A program made the translations under genes and the position numbers. 64,000 bases of DNA from contig CM070501.1 of NCBI GenBank assembly GCA_036346375.1, positions 58,569,326 to 58,633,325 of the forward strand, in the 5' to 3' direction. The notes beneath the pieces were generated by a model that saw only the letters and a list, made by a program, of their open reading frames with translations, had not been told where the DNA came from and did not search any database. This DNA comes from Guadua angustifolia (lineage: Eukaryota; Streptophyta; Magnoliopsida; Poales; Poaceae). Numbering within the stretch: the first letter of the stretch is position 1; each line of letters opens with the position of its first letter. Below, piece after piece: positions 36,113 to 47,541 of this stretch.

Positions 36113-37792
36113 TGCGGGATCGATAAAGTCGCCAGAGGGGTGAATAGGCGAAATAAAATTTAAAAACTAATTAGCGGCGGAATTATCTAATATCCGACTT
36201 TGATATCGGACTATCCGATTTATATCGGACTATCCGATATGGCAAGTCGGACTATCCGATCAGAGCGAAATAAACCCTAAAAAGTAGATCTGAGGAAGTG
36301 GAGAGGCTAGATTTCTACCAAATGAAATTTCTGAGCTAAAGCAACTACCAGGGTATAAGATCAACCAATAACTACTGCAAGTAATTACCAAAAACTTGAA
36401 TCCCCCAAAGATTTGATCAAACCACAAAAGGGGACAAGAGAACAACTCACAAACCAAAGTGAGGCAGCGATTTTTCTCGAAGTTCGGATCTTTGAGGAGA
36501 TCCTACGTCTTCGTTGAGGAGGCACAAAGCCCGGGTCCCTTTCGACCACGATCCTCCCGGTGTTGCACAAAGCACTCGCCGGTTCACTTCTTGATCCCTT
36601 TCCTTGCAGAGGTGGAATCGAACCTTCACAAACTCCGGAGGCTTCCCACACGTAGATCGGGAGCTCACCGGTGACTCCTAGCCGTCTAGGAGACCTCAAT
36701 CTCCAAGAGTAATAAATGAAGTGCAGCTCTACTCTTGAAAATCACCCTAGTGCTCAAATGGACTTTCACGGTTTGCAACAAAGCACTAGAAATCACTTGC
36801 TTCAATCTCCCAACAAATTTCTCAAGGAAGAACTCAAGAGAGAGAGCAAGAAGGAGCAAAGGAATAGCAAGAGTGAAGTAAATGCTCAACGGGCTGGTTG
36901 GTGTCTCATAAATGAGAGAGAGGGTGGGGTATATATAGCCAAGACACAAAAAAAGAGCCGTTCTGCCCTGTGTCAGACCCCCACATCGGACTATCCGATG
37001 ACATACATCGGACTATCCGATCAGTGCAAATATCCAGATCAACTCCACTCGAAAATTCAAATACAGCTGAGAAAAAGCACACATCGAACTGTCCGATTTC
37101 ACACATCGGATGTTCCGATGTTTCGAGAGAGTTTTCAACGAACTCAAGAACTTCCAAAATCTTTCTAAGTCCACATCGGATGTTCCGATCTTAAACATCT
37201 AATGTCCGATGTTTCGAGAGTTCCATCCAAGGACTTAGAAAATTTTCAAATCACATCGGACTATCCGATATCAACCATCGGACATTCCGATGTTTCGAGA
37301 GTTCCATCCAAGGACTTAGAAAAATTTTCAAATCACATCGGACTATCCGATATCAACCATCGGACATTCCGATGTTTCCGAGAGTTCGGGACAGCACACA
37401 CACTCACACCGAGAATCCGATACTATCGGACTATCCGATATACACATCGGATGTTCCGATATTATCAAGACAAGAAGAAAACAAGGTGAGTGTCGTGCTT
37501 GGTGACTTCAAAACTTGTTACGCAAAAAGATGTTCATTTGAGCACAGAGGTCATTTCTAAAGCATCTACATCCCATCCCTCTTAATAGTACGGCGATCCT
37601 ATTAACTCAAAAAGGTAAAAGATCTACCCTAAGTCGATGCCGTTCATCTTTTCACTTTTGAGGGTCAACAACGTCCGTAGATGCACTTCTTTTGGGACTG
37701 ACACCTGCTTATATACTCATTTAGGCCATTAGTCCCTTAATCGTTTGTCATTAATCATCCAAAACACAATTAAGGGCCTAGATGCACTTTCA
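36113..37792 (-). repeat. Sirevirus 5' LTR
   Basis: Plus-strand edges are TGCGGGATCGATAAAG and GATGCACTTTCA. It is about 75 bp shorter than its partner, mainly from small deletions and one fewer partial copy in the tandem block near 37200-37380. Palindromes lie at 36190-36262 and 36982-37465. Confidence 0.9.
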
Positions 37793-38159
37793 TAGAGGTT
37801 CGCCTAACGAGAGACGGTCGGTGTCGTGCCTGGTCCCAAACGGCTCCTGCTCCTGGCACGGCTCCGCGAACTGCTCCGGCTCCGGTTTCGCTCCGAGAGT
37901 TGTTCCAACGTCGGATCTAGCACGAAAAAGCGAAACCGATAAATAAACGAACAATAATAACCAAAGAAAGAAAAGCCGAAAAAGAACAGGAGAGAAAATG
38001 GTCGGAATGGAGCTCAAGGGCATTTTTATAATTTTTTGGACTTGGATTGGCGAAACGGAGATCATTTTTGGACTCAGCGGCTCGAATTGATCAAGAATAT
38101 GTATTTTTTTTCATTTTTGGGATTTTTTGGGATTTTTGGAGAATCTTCTGGAATTTTAA

Positions 38160-39400
38160 TTCTATTTTTGGATTTTAAATAACAAAACTCGAAAAGAAAA
38201 GATAAAAGACAACGTGCTAAAGGGTGCAAGACGAAGGCCACGCTGCCCATGGGCACAGTAACCTGACCCATCTTGACAAGACGCCCACGATTGTAGGCCG
38301 CCCAGCGCGAAGGAAAAGGAAGCGGTGACCACGCGGGCCGGCTTATTGGTCAGGATCGAAGAGGTGGTCGATGGCGGGACCCGCACGGCAATGAGACGAA
38401 AGCACCGAGGTGGGGTCAAGATGGCAGCGAGACGGAGGGAAAACCGAGAGCGGTGGTGGCGAAAATGCCGGAGCTGGGGGGGACGGCGAGCGAATTGGCG
38501 AACGGCGGCTCGGGAAGGAGAAAGAAATGGCGGTGGAGCAAGAGAACCTCGCGACGAATTCGGTGGTGGGCGGAAATGACTGGGAGAGTGAGTGGAGAGG
38601 CGGGGCGACGAAGGGGACCGGAGCGGAGGGAGACGAAGCTCGGCGCGGCACAAGGGAACAGCCGGCGATGGAATGGGTGACCGGGGGAGGAAAAAGAGAG
38701 TCTTGCGTACTCAGGGCAATGAAAATGGGGAGGGATTGGGGCTATTTATAGCCGGGCGGGGGTGAGGGGCGATCGGGGACGGGGAAAAGAGAGAGGAAGA
38801 GAGAGAGAGGGAGGCCGCGATTTTCAACGGAGGACGGTGAGTGGTTGGCGAGGACGGTGTGGGCGCGCTGAGCGGAGGCGACGGAGCATGCACGGGACTT
38901 GCGCGGAGGGGACTGGGCGAGGCAGCAGGTGCACGGGCGAAGCGATGGGCGCACAGGCGGCGTTGAAAATGGGCGCCAGGGGAGAGAAATGCCCGGGCGA
39001 AGCTGCGAGGCGAGCCATGGACCAGCGGGAGGAAGCATGGGGTGACGTTGGCGGAGGCGACGGGAGAAGGTGGTCAGCGGGATTCGCGGTGGCAAGGACG
39101 ACGAGGCGCGACACCTTTGATCCGGACCGAGTAGCGAAGATGGCAAAGAACCGGGCGCAAGAGTGAGGCGAGGAAGAAGAACAGGGCAAGTGGCTGAGAC
39201 GCTACGGGTGGGCCGAAAAGCCGAAGGGAAATTCGAGCATCGCCATGGAAAAAGAAAACGGCCGTCAAGGAAAACAAGCGGGCCGGAGGAAGAAAAATGT
39301 GGCAGGCCAGGGAGAAGTAGAAATGGGCCAAGGGAATCGGGCTGGGGAAACAGGCCAAGCCGAGAAAGGAAAGGTTTCCGGAAATGGGGGCGGCCAAAAC
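38160..39400. other. GC-rich low-complexity arm of the solo LTR
   Basis: Both strands carry ORFs of up to 238 codons made of Arg/Gly/Glu or Ser/Pro-rich runs. No domain is recognisable. They result from base composition, not selection. Confidence 0.6.
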
Positions 39401-39937
39401 GGGAAACACTTCCCAAAAGGAAAAGAACGCAAAAACAGGCCGAATAAAATTCGAACAAATCCAGAAAATTCGACTAAACCCAAATAAAATAAATAAATTA
39501 AATTTTGAAATTTTTGGGGTGTTTCAGGTAATACCGTAACAGTGTGATACACTAATCTGATTGCTGAATATGTTTATTTGGAATTCTGAAACTCTCAGAT
39601 GTTTTTTCCCTTTGAGATCATCTCTACTATATAAAGTGAGAGTTTCTTCTCACGTCACTTCATCAAAATTACTCACCTTTGCCATTGCTCTTTAATTATC
39701 TACATTTACCACTGCTCTTTAATTATTCACCTTTACCACTATTAGTGCTCTTAATTACCCACCTTTGTCATTGCTTTTTAATTACCCACTTTTACCACTG
39801 TTAGTTCTCTTTTTAAAAAAACTTTTTGTCGAAAATTGAGATTAATCATCTCAGATGACGTTGTGAATAGGGGCCTTGGTATTTTGTGCTGTGGAGTCGT
39901 CACTCGTCAGTAACTGCGATTTTCAGCTGGGCTCACC

Positions 39938-40110
39938 AGCCCAATATGGGCCAGACTGCCCAAAAGCGCACCAAGATCTGCAACGATTTGTCGGACCGAA
40001 CCCAGCACGATGCGGTGCTAACGTCCGCGCTATAAAAGCCTTTCTCCTCGAAGCCCACTCAGCTCCTGCTAAAACCCCAGACTCAGCAGCCGCCGATCTC
40101 CGGCCGTCAG
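39938..40110 (+). promoter_or_regulatory. orphan promoter and first non-coding exon
   Basis: AGCCCAATATGGGCCA (39938-39953) pairs the GGCCCA/TGGGCC boxes seen in many plant ribosome-related and housekeeping promoters. A TATA box CTATAAAAGCC lies at 40030-40040. A CT-rich leader follows from about 40065 and ends CCGTCAG at 40110 before GTGTGAAT, a plausible donor. I cannot find the coding exons in the next 2 kb; 40111-40640 looks like a first intron. It may be a promoter separated from its gene, or the gene may be deleted. Confidence 0.5.
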
Positions 40111-41572
40111 GTGTGAATCTCTCCCCTCTCAAGTGAAGCATTCTCATGTTATCATCCCTGTGTTTACGCTTTTGTTTGTGAGCCGCGTTTGTGTGGTCTG
40201 AGGCTCGGAGCAGGCGAGTTAAACGCTAATGATTTCTGATTTCGACCAAATTCAGTGAGATAGAATCGCTGATTGCTATACGTTTTTTCGATAAAGTACT
40301 GCTTGCTAAATGATGAGAATGTCTTGATAATAGTTGGATAGAACTGAACGATTGAAATTTGTAATTTGTTAACAGCTACTTGTTACCTCGATGGTGCCGG
40401 GGGCATACGTAGATAGCTGATAGCCGTACATGCTCTCATTTCTCAAGACCAAACAGGCTTAGGTGGTAAACTGTTAACCTTGTCGTCCTGTAATCCTGTT
40501 TAATGTTGATCCAACATCAAGTACCTTTAGTAATAAAATCGGACTCTCCTATTCATTTCATAGAGCACGTGTTTGTTTTTTAACCTTCTCAGCAGCAGCT
40601 TGGTCTGATTTTTGTTGAGACACGCATTCATTTTGTTAGATACTAAATGCATACTAGTATAATGCCCGTGCTAACGCTACGGCGATATATTTAGTAATAC
40701 AATTCAAATAAGCAAAATGTGATTCACCGGTAATCTTTCGATTCCAACCGAGACATCAAAGCTTGACAATTAAGTTCCTGGATTATTTACTGACTGATCT
40801 GATTATACGGAAAATTCACCGGAAGCTGAATTCACAAACCAAAAGCTTAGACTACGGGTGGTCAGGGATCTACAGCACACGATTCCGAATGTAACCGGAT
40901 GCATCCGCAGCTAATACGATTTAAACAAACTAACTGAAAACTCAGTTCACAGATAGACTTAACCGAAAACAGTTCGGCAACTAAACGATCGAATAAAAAG
41001 CAGCGGCAATAAACCAAACTGGCGTCTCAAGGCTCGACTCTCGCGATGAGCGTTGGGGTGATCACAGATGACTCGGCTTCGTTCTTTGGCAGAGGAAACG
41101 ACGCACGCGAGGAAACTAATCGTTTCGAATCTTTCGACGGCTGGACTTCTGTTTTTTTCCTAATGGCCCTGACAATTAATTAGCACTGCATGCATGCAAG
41201 TCGCTTGATGTTTCCCAGCCCAGGACTCCTCATGCATGTACAGCTAGCAAAACTTCCAGAAATCTCGCACCCTATCGGATACTCATTAACCGCCCAAATC
41301 TAATCCTTCCTAATCTCCCTCCCATGCAGCTAACCGTCTGCATGCTACTGTTTCTGCATGGATTTTCCGGCGGCCAGCGCGTTTGTTGCAATATCTTCTC
41401 GCGCCTTGCCATTCTGTGTTGCATCCCCTTGCCTCAGATTGCTCCAAGACGTGAGTGCTCTGCTACAATCGCACAATCAACCAAGGAAAGTATGATTGAT
41501 AGCAGGAAAGGGGAAAACTGGAGGAGGAAACGTCTGCAGTTTGTTTTCGTATTTCTCAAGATGAAACATGTA
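40111..41572. other. non-coding region with a possible repeat edge near 40657
   Basis: No supported gene. CTAGTATAATGCCCGTGC near 40656-40673 resembles a sequence I have seen at the edges of grass repeats, but I cannot name the family. The rest is mixed sequence without clear repeats. Confidence 0.3.
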
Positions 41573-41809
41573 TGGCCCCGTTTGGCAACTTGGAACCGGA
41601 CTGTTTCTCCTAGAATCTAAAATAAATCCAACCAAATGGAATAGGACTCGGAACGTTTCAAAGCGAATCGTTTCTGATTTTTACACACCGTGGTCGAATC
41701 GGCTAGCAACCCGTTCCTTCGGATTCTGATTCTACCTGAAACGTTTCTACCAAGAATCCGGAACCATTTCCGTTTCTACTAGAATCTGGAACCGTACCAA
41801 ACGGGGCCA
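41573..41809. mobile_element. MITE with TGGCCCCGTTTGG ends
   Basis: 237 bp starting TGGCCCCGTTTGG and ending CCAAACGGGGCCA, a perfect 13-bp inverted repeat. TA lies on both sides (41571-41572 and 41810-41811). Internal GGAACC/GGTTCC-type motifs recur in both orientations, so it folds on itself. The superfamily is uncertain. Confidence 0.8.
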
Positions 41810-42539
41810 TAGTCTGCTTTCTTGGCTTACAAGTATTCTGTATTTATACCCTCCAACTCACCGAAACATCCAGAATTTACCCCGTCAAAATTACACACGC
41901 AATTACTCTCCCAGCTGTAATTACCGGCTACAGTTTTTACTCACGCTTTGTCACTACTACAAATTCTAATCCAACGCTCCAGCATTGTTTGATGCCCGCC
42001 CCTGCCGTCCGTTGTCACTTGTAGAAATCGACGAAGCGTTACCCCTTCTGCCGACTTCACCCTGTTCAACGTCTTCGTTACTGCCATTCGCGACATTCTG
42101 TTCCGCGCTAATGTGATGCATTATTTGGATCCAAAAAAATTACTTGCTCAGGATTTGTATTGTATCCGTATGACATTGGCTTGAGACAAGGCCAAACAAT
42201 TACAAGGTTAAAACAGCTTAATACATGACCACAAAGAACACAACACTCGGTGCCCGACTCAGTTTTCATGCTTTTTTTCATTCTGCTCTTGCAAGACCTC
42301 ACATCAAACATCCAGCCGAGCAGAGACACAATCTATGCTTTGTATGTATATGGTTCCGAGATGCCATCTCCAAGTGCATATGTGCAAACAATGTGTTTTA
42401 GTCTTCTATCACATCCTGTAGGTCGCCAGGCAAGTAAAACTTCAATGTCGTCTGCGCTCCTGTTTACTCTACCGAAGACGTTATTCGGTTGCAGTGACGA
42501 GGTTTATGGCAGATGCCTAAACGCCATTGATCAACCCAG

Positions 42540-43060
42540 AAGCTGCCTGAGGCTATCAATGACCTGCTCCCTCTTTGAAGGATTCATCTGTACAAAGTAT
42601 TCAGTAATCAACATATCAGAGAACATGAACATAGAAACAGAAAAACATGTCGATTTGGTAAAGAAAAAGAAGCAGCAAAGCTTACCTTGCCAAGAAGGAT
42701 CGAAAGACCATTCGGTAAGGCTTTCACATCTGAGCTTTCAACAAGATGCGAGAACCATTTGGATACTCTTTCAGCTTTTAAATCATCAAGATAGTTCACA
42801 TAGTTCCTGGGATCATCTTTCCAATCGAAGAAAGCTGCATCATCATTCCACTTTTCACCATCTCCTTCAGATTCCTTGGAAGCCAGATACCATTTCTTGA
42901 TAGACTCAAGCGCTGATTTGTGGGACAGCTGCTCACCAGCAGCTTCTCTAACTTCCTTGGCAAGTGCATCCTCACCGGCCGTGGGTGTGGCAGAGTGGTA
43001 GAAAAGCTGATGTGTATTGTAGTCCTCCACTTCTCGGTAAATCTGGACGCCAAAAGAAAT
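42540..43060 (-). pseudogene. unidentified gene fragment (two exons)
   Basis: Exon one (about 43050-42687) is open: IYREVEDYNTHQLFYHSATP, KEVREAAGEQLSHKSALESI, KKWYLASKESEGDGEKWNDD, ALPNGLSILLGK, ending at a GTAAGC donor. Exon two (from about 42605) starts after TTTGTACAG with MNPSKREQVIDSLRQLL, then loses frame; a further patch reads KFYLPGDLQDVIED near 42450. The composition is that of a soluble mixed alpha protein. I do not recognise the family. Decay in the second exon, and an adjacent helicase exon of another family, suggest a fragment. Confidence 0.45.
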
Positions 43061-43431
43061 TGAGTATAAAAGTATTAAAGGCAATATTTTAAAATTCTTC
43101 ATAATTTTTTTTAAAAGCAGTAATTGAGAGAATAGCCATGTCATTCATGATGAGAATGATGGAGTATTTTCTATTCACTAAGCTAAGGAGAAAGTGTATG
43201 ATGGTCTGGGAGGCTGTGATGGCTGTCAAATTATATTCATATCAGAATTTAATTACAGACTTCAAGAGGAATGATGGAGTATTTTCTATTCACTAAGCAA
43301 CATGAACATAATTCTAGAACATAATGCTAGAAGCACAAAATTGCTTACGATGACGGTGCATGGCATGATACGAGCAAGATGTAACAGGAGAGGTAGAGGT
43401 GGCAGATCCCTTACGATGACGGTGATCTCGT

Positions 43432-43870
43432 GGCGTCGGCGGTATGCCTCGGTGGACGGATCATCGGCGGCAACTGCGGGAGCGGCGGTGGGAGGATGAT
43501 GGTGGTGGGAAGACGCCGACTTGGAGGAGTTGTGCTCGTCGTGGCGCCGGTGGTCGCGGTCGCGGTCCCTGTGGTCGCGCCGAGGCGGGGTGCAGGAGCG
43601 GGACTGAGATCGGGACCGGTCACGGCGGTCGCGGTCGCGGCCGCGGGGAGGCGGAGGTGGGAGCGGAGGCGGCGGCGGCGGGAGCTAGTCCTCGGGAGGC
43701 AGGGGCTTCTCGTACTGGGTGACGTTGGTTTCCGGGTTCCAGTAGTAGAGGTAGCCGGTGGTGCCGTCAACCAGCCCGCGCCACGGCTTCGGAAGCGACG
43801 GGTCCTCCGGCAGGGGTGGGGGTGCGACGGCACGAATGGGGAAGGACCGGGGGGGGGGGAACGGCTTGAT
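43432..43870 (-). pseudogene. first exon of a WW-domain DEAD-box RNA helicase
   Basis: The minus strand reads LPEDPSLPKPWRGLVDGTTG and YLYYWNPETNVTQYEKP, a WW domain with both signature Trp residues in place. After TAG it continues with a Pro tract, an RGRDRDRRDRSRS-type Arg/Asp/Ser tract, and ADDPSTEAYRRRHEITVI before a GTAAGG donor near 43414. That order (WW, RS/RD-like linker, STEAYRRRHEIT) is what I know from the plant RH40/RH14/RH46 DEAD-box helicases, which act in RNA processing. The helicase core is missing and a stop follows the WW domain directly. No in-frame ATG is evident. It is a gene fragment. Confidence 0.75.
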
Positions 43871-43934
43871 TGGGGGCTTCGGCGCGATGCGATCTGTGCG
43901 GGGAGGGGGAGGAGAACAGATGCGCGATTTGTCA

Positions 43935-45660
43935 GATTAGAGGATAGATAGGTGGATGAACAAAATGATTTGGACCATCAGATTTGATGAAGTGATCTGA
44001 TAAAACATCTTAGCGCTTGATTTTGAGGAATGGAGTTTTTTGAGTGCACATATTAGGGTGGATAGAGGAAAAGTACTCTCTGTGGAGGCAAAAGACTGTG
44101 TGGATGACTGTGTGGATGTAAAAAAGTTTTAACTGGAGAATTATAAAGGTGTTTAGATGTACCTAGGTCTTGGGGAGTAGTGGCATGCTAAGGGTAGTCC
44201 CAACCCTCCACCTCAGCTGGTGTCCATAGGATTAGTTACAATGCCAACTAAGCAAAAATCTGATGTGGCATAGGAATTAAGGAAGGGAGAGAAGGAAAAC
44301 AAAGAAACCGTCTCTCATGCAAGAAATTAGGTCGGCGCAAGCACCAAAACGTAAGAAACGAGCAAAATCGGGGTTGGACGTTTTTGCGCGCTGTCCAAGC
44401 TGTGTTTGTGGTTTTTGGTAAAATTTCTGTTACTGGTAGTTGTTGCAAATTAATCTATGTTACTATCTAGTGTTTTTTGGTAAAATTTCTGTTACTGGTA
44501 GTTGTTGCAAATTAATCTATGTTGCAGATGTGAATTTATCAAAGCCGGTAATATTTCTAATGCATTAGTTTTTCTCTGTATGAGCAGTATGTCAAAATGA
44601 GGAATGTGTTATCTGAACATCAAATCTTGTTGACTGCAAAAAAAGGTTGGAGATGCAATGCTTTCTTGCAAAGAATTGGAAGGGAAAAATAGTCAGGTGG
44701 CAGCCATAATCTTAGACTTCTCACAATAAGATGATAGAAGTCATTTGTTTTAACCAGAATGGTCGAATGGACCTGTCCACATTTTTTAGAGTTGGTCCTA
44801 ACTGTGATATGGTCTCGTGGAATGAACTTCATTTTGTCTCTTCTAGACCATTTACAAGCAAAACTGCTCGCCAGTTACATCATCTTTGTTGTGGTTTTGC
44901 AGCCTTATTCCATTTAGAATTGTAGTGTGTGGTAATCCCCTTTAATGCGCAACACCCTAATTGGGACGTAGAGTTCCACGATTTAGCTTGTATATTCCTG
45001 GAATTGTGAAAGTTTTTTGCCTTTGCAGGCATATTATTGTGATGACCATGGCATGCGCTCAATGCAGGTAGCTACACAGATCTGCTTCAGTGCATTATGC
45101 CACTAGTCTAACTCTTTCCCTTTTGCTTTTTTGCTTCAGTGCTACCATGGCATGCGCTCAATGCAGGTAGCTAAATGGCTGCAGTAACAGGTAATTGAAG
45201 TACTCATAACAGCTCCCTCTGATCAAGTTTCATGCGTGGAGTAACCGTGTACTAGTTGTAACAGCTCCCTCTGATCAAGTTTCATCGTTTTGCAGGGATT
45301 CAGAAAAGTTTATAATGTTGCGGGCGGAATTCATTTTTTCCAAATGAAACAAAAACCATGTTCAGCACTTAATGGTAGGATTTCGCAATGGTTTTGCGTT
45401 GATGGTAGAATTCAGAGCTAAATTTTCCTTTCCATGCTGCATCTTTTATTAGAGTTGTTTTTCAGATATTGTATACATACATATTTCAGTCTGGTTAGAT
45501 GGTTAACTGCATTAGATGGTCTGTGAATAAAGTGAAGATCAAAAGGATTAAAGATCTATTGCCAATTCAGAAGATGATGGAGTCATAAATTTCTTCATTT
45601 AAAGATTCCCATTATAATACATATAAAATATAAATTAATATATAATTAAAACACTATTGA
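43935..45660. other. non-coding region with small tandem duplications
   Basis: Two adjacent copies of a roughly 62-bp unit (TTTTTGGTAAAATTTCTGTT...) lie at 44411-44523. ACCATGGCATGCGCTCAATG recurs at about 45047 and 45146. AACAGCTCCCTCTGATCAAG recurs at about 45208 and 45261. No gene is supported. The region may be the 3' part of the PIF/Harbinger element whose transposase follows. Confidence 0.5.
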
Positions 45661-45664
45661 ATTA

Positions 45665-46950
45665 CACCCCTCCATAACGTTGCTATAAGTGCTCCACTAG
45701 ATTGTCTTGAAACTGGTGGTGAGTTTCCCTGTTCTGAATGGAATGGTAAGTTTGAATAAACTCAAAGAGTTCAGGTGCATGTTCGTGTGACACCGAAATT
45801 GTTTTTCCCATTCCTTCATAATTGTAGTCAAGTGGTCTTCCATCCCGCTCATCTTCTACTATCATGTCATGCATGATGACACATGTTGTTATGATATCTC
45901 TTAGTGTTTGTTGATCTTAAAAACATGCTGGTCCTCAATCAATTGCAAAACGAGATTGGAGAACTCTAAAAGCTCGTTCCACATCCTTCCTAGCTACCTC
46001 TTGAGCTTGGATAAAATATTTCTTCTTATTCTCTTGGGGAGCTGGTATTGTCTTCACAAATGTTGCCCATGCAGGATATATCCCATTTGCAAAATAGTAC
46101 CCCATTGTGTAATTGTGACCGTTGATAGTATAACTCACTTCCGACGCTTGTCCTTCTGCTAGCTTTGCGAAGAGAGATGAATGGTAAAAACATTAATATC
46201 ATTGTGAGATCCTGGTAAACCAAAAAAGGCATGCCAAATCCATAGATCTTCTGAAGCAACGGTTTTTAGAATTATTGTTGACTTGTGTACATGCCCAGTA
46301 TACAATCCTTGCCATGCTGTAGGGCAATTTTTTCACCTCCAGTGCATGTAATATATGCTTCCTAGCATTTCAAGAAAACCTCTTTCCTCACCGATTGTAA
46401 GTAATTTAGCAGTATCGTTCTCATTTAGAGATCTCAAATACTCATCTCTAAAGAGGACAATAATAGCTCGCACAAACCTTTTAAGACTATATGACAATAC
46501 TTTCTACAATCCGTTGACAATTATCAATAGTATTTGCTGGTACTCCATAAGCTATCATCCGGAATATTGCAGTTACCTTCTATAAAAAAGATAACCCGAT
46601 AATTCCAACACAATTCCTTTTTTGAACAAAACAGTCATCATGGGCTTCTATAGCATGAAATATGCGAAGAAATAGAGAACAACTCATTCTAATCCTACGC
46701 CGAAAAGAAGAATGAGCCATAGACAAGATGATCAACCAAAATACAAAGAAATAAAATATTTCTCATTGTTAACCTGTGACGAAAGAAGGTTGGGCCTGTA
46801 GACCGGTGGATCAACAAAATAGTCTCGGTTTAGCCTGGCATGCCATTCCTCTCTATTGCGATGTATGTATTGATGGCCAAAAATAGAATCCCCATGACGT
46901 CGAGTATTCATACACTCATCTTTCTCCTGTGCTAAGTATGCTACTTTAAG
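45665..46950 (-). pseudogene. PIF/Harbinger-type transposase, decayed
   Basis: Order on the minus strand: IHRNREEWHARLNRDYFVDP near 46860-46800, a helix-rich part with FRMIAYGVPANTID near 46560, GFLEMLGSIYYMHW near 46360, ASEDLWIWHAFFGLPGSHND near 46240, YYFANGIYPAWATFVKTIPA near 46080, RKDVERAFRVLQSRFAI near 45950 and a C-terminal MIVEDERDGRPLDYNYEG near 45850, ending at 45683. These are the DDE nuclease blocks of plant Harbinger transposases. The catalytic D near GSIYYMHW, where D is usual (GSIDCMHW), is replaced. Many stops and shifts make it dead. Confidence 0.85.
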
Positions 46951-47120
46951 TAGGGGTGAAAACGGGTCGGATATGGTCGGATAGTAGGTCATCCTGTATC
47001 CTACCCTAATTATTTTTTTTCGGATACGGGTACAGGTACGGACAATAGAAAATCGGGTAGGATACAGATACGGATTCCGGGTATTTACGAATGGGTAGAA
47101 AACCGATATCGGATGTTATA
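46951..47120. mobile_element. hAT-like terminus
   Basis: Starts TAGGGGTGAAAACGGGTCGG and carries many GGATAC/GGGTA sub-terminal motifs, the pattern of hAT ends in grasses. It breaks the N-terminal side of the Harbinger ORF. I could not find the other end or a duplication. Confidence 0.5.
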
Positions 47121-47219
47121 TGGACTGGTACAATACAGATAATAAGTACTTAGTCGAATAGTACGCAAACTAACTAGGATCAAAGAATATGATAAAAATA
47201 ATTTAACTAACAAACCTGG

Positions 47220-47541
47220 TCCAATTATCACACATAATTCAACACATAGAGCAAAATTAAGATATAAGACAACACATAGAGTTGAATAAACACACGTACT
47301 CCAACATAGAGTCTAATTAATATATAATCTAACACATAGAGTCTAATAAACACACATAGTCTAACATAGAGTCTAATTAAGAATTAATACATAATTCAAC
47401 ACATAAAGGCCAATAAACATGCATAGTTCAACATAAAATCCAATTAACATATATAGTCCAACACAGAGAATGCAATTTACACATAGACTTCGGCACATAT
47501 AGAGTTCAATTCAAACACATAGTTCAACATATAGAGTACAA
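47220..47541. repeat. degenerate tandem repeat, AACACATAGAGT-rich
   Basis: About ten diverged copies of a unit close to AACACATAGAGTCTAATWAA with spacers, giving a period of roughly 30-60 bp. It is non-coding and AT-rich. Confidence 0.65.

Larger units (their letters stand above)
25982..37792 (-). mobile_element. complete Sirevirus-type Ty1/copia retrotransposon, inactive
   Basis: 11.8 kb with two LTRs (25982-27736 and 36113-37792), flanked by exact TAGAG copies (25977-25981 and 37793-37797). On the minus strand the order is LTR, primer-binding site, gag, protease, integrase, RT, RNase H, a third ORF, polypurine tract and LTR. Protease-integrase-RT order defines Ty1/copia. The long LTRs, an extra ORF after pol, several AGGGGGAG tracts before the 3' LTR and palindromes in the LTRs are features I associate with Sireviruses such as maize Opie and Ji. 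The coding region has many frameshifts. The LTR pair shows visible small indels and substitutions, so the insertion is not very recent. Confidence 0.92.
24498..39526 (-). mobile_element. solo LTR (about 3.2 kb, gypsy-like) split by a nested Sirevirus
   Basis: The left edge TGTGACGGACCGCCC (24498) and the right edge GGGGTGTTTCA (39526) are TG...CA ends. GGTAA flanks both (24493-24497 and 39527-39531), so the site closes cleanly when the whole block is removed. Without the nested copia element (25982-37792 plus one TAGAG copy) about 3.2 kb remains: 24498-25981 and 37793-39526. That size, and the end GGGCGGTCCGTCACA in minus sense, resemble the solo LTR at 17.8 kb. Neither arm holds gag or pol. 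The right arm (38160-39400) is GC-rich with long meaningless ORFs on both strands. Confidence 0.82.

Noticed and set aside
38742..39458. 238-codon minus-strand ORF and overlapping plus-strand ORFs
   Set aside because: Low-complexity Pro/Ser/Arg-rich frames in the solo LTR arm, open on both strands.
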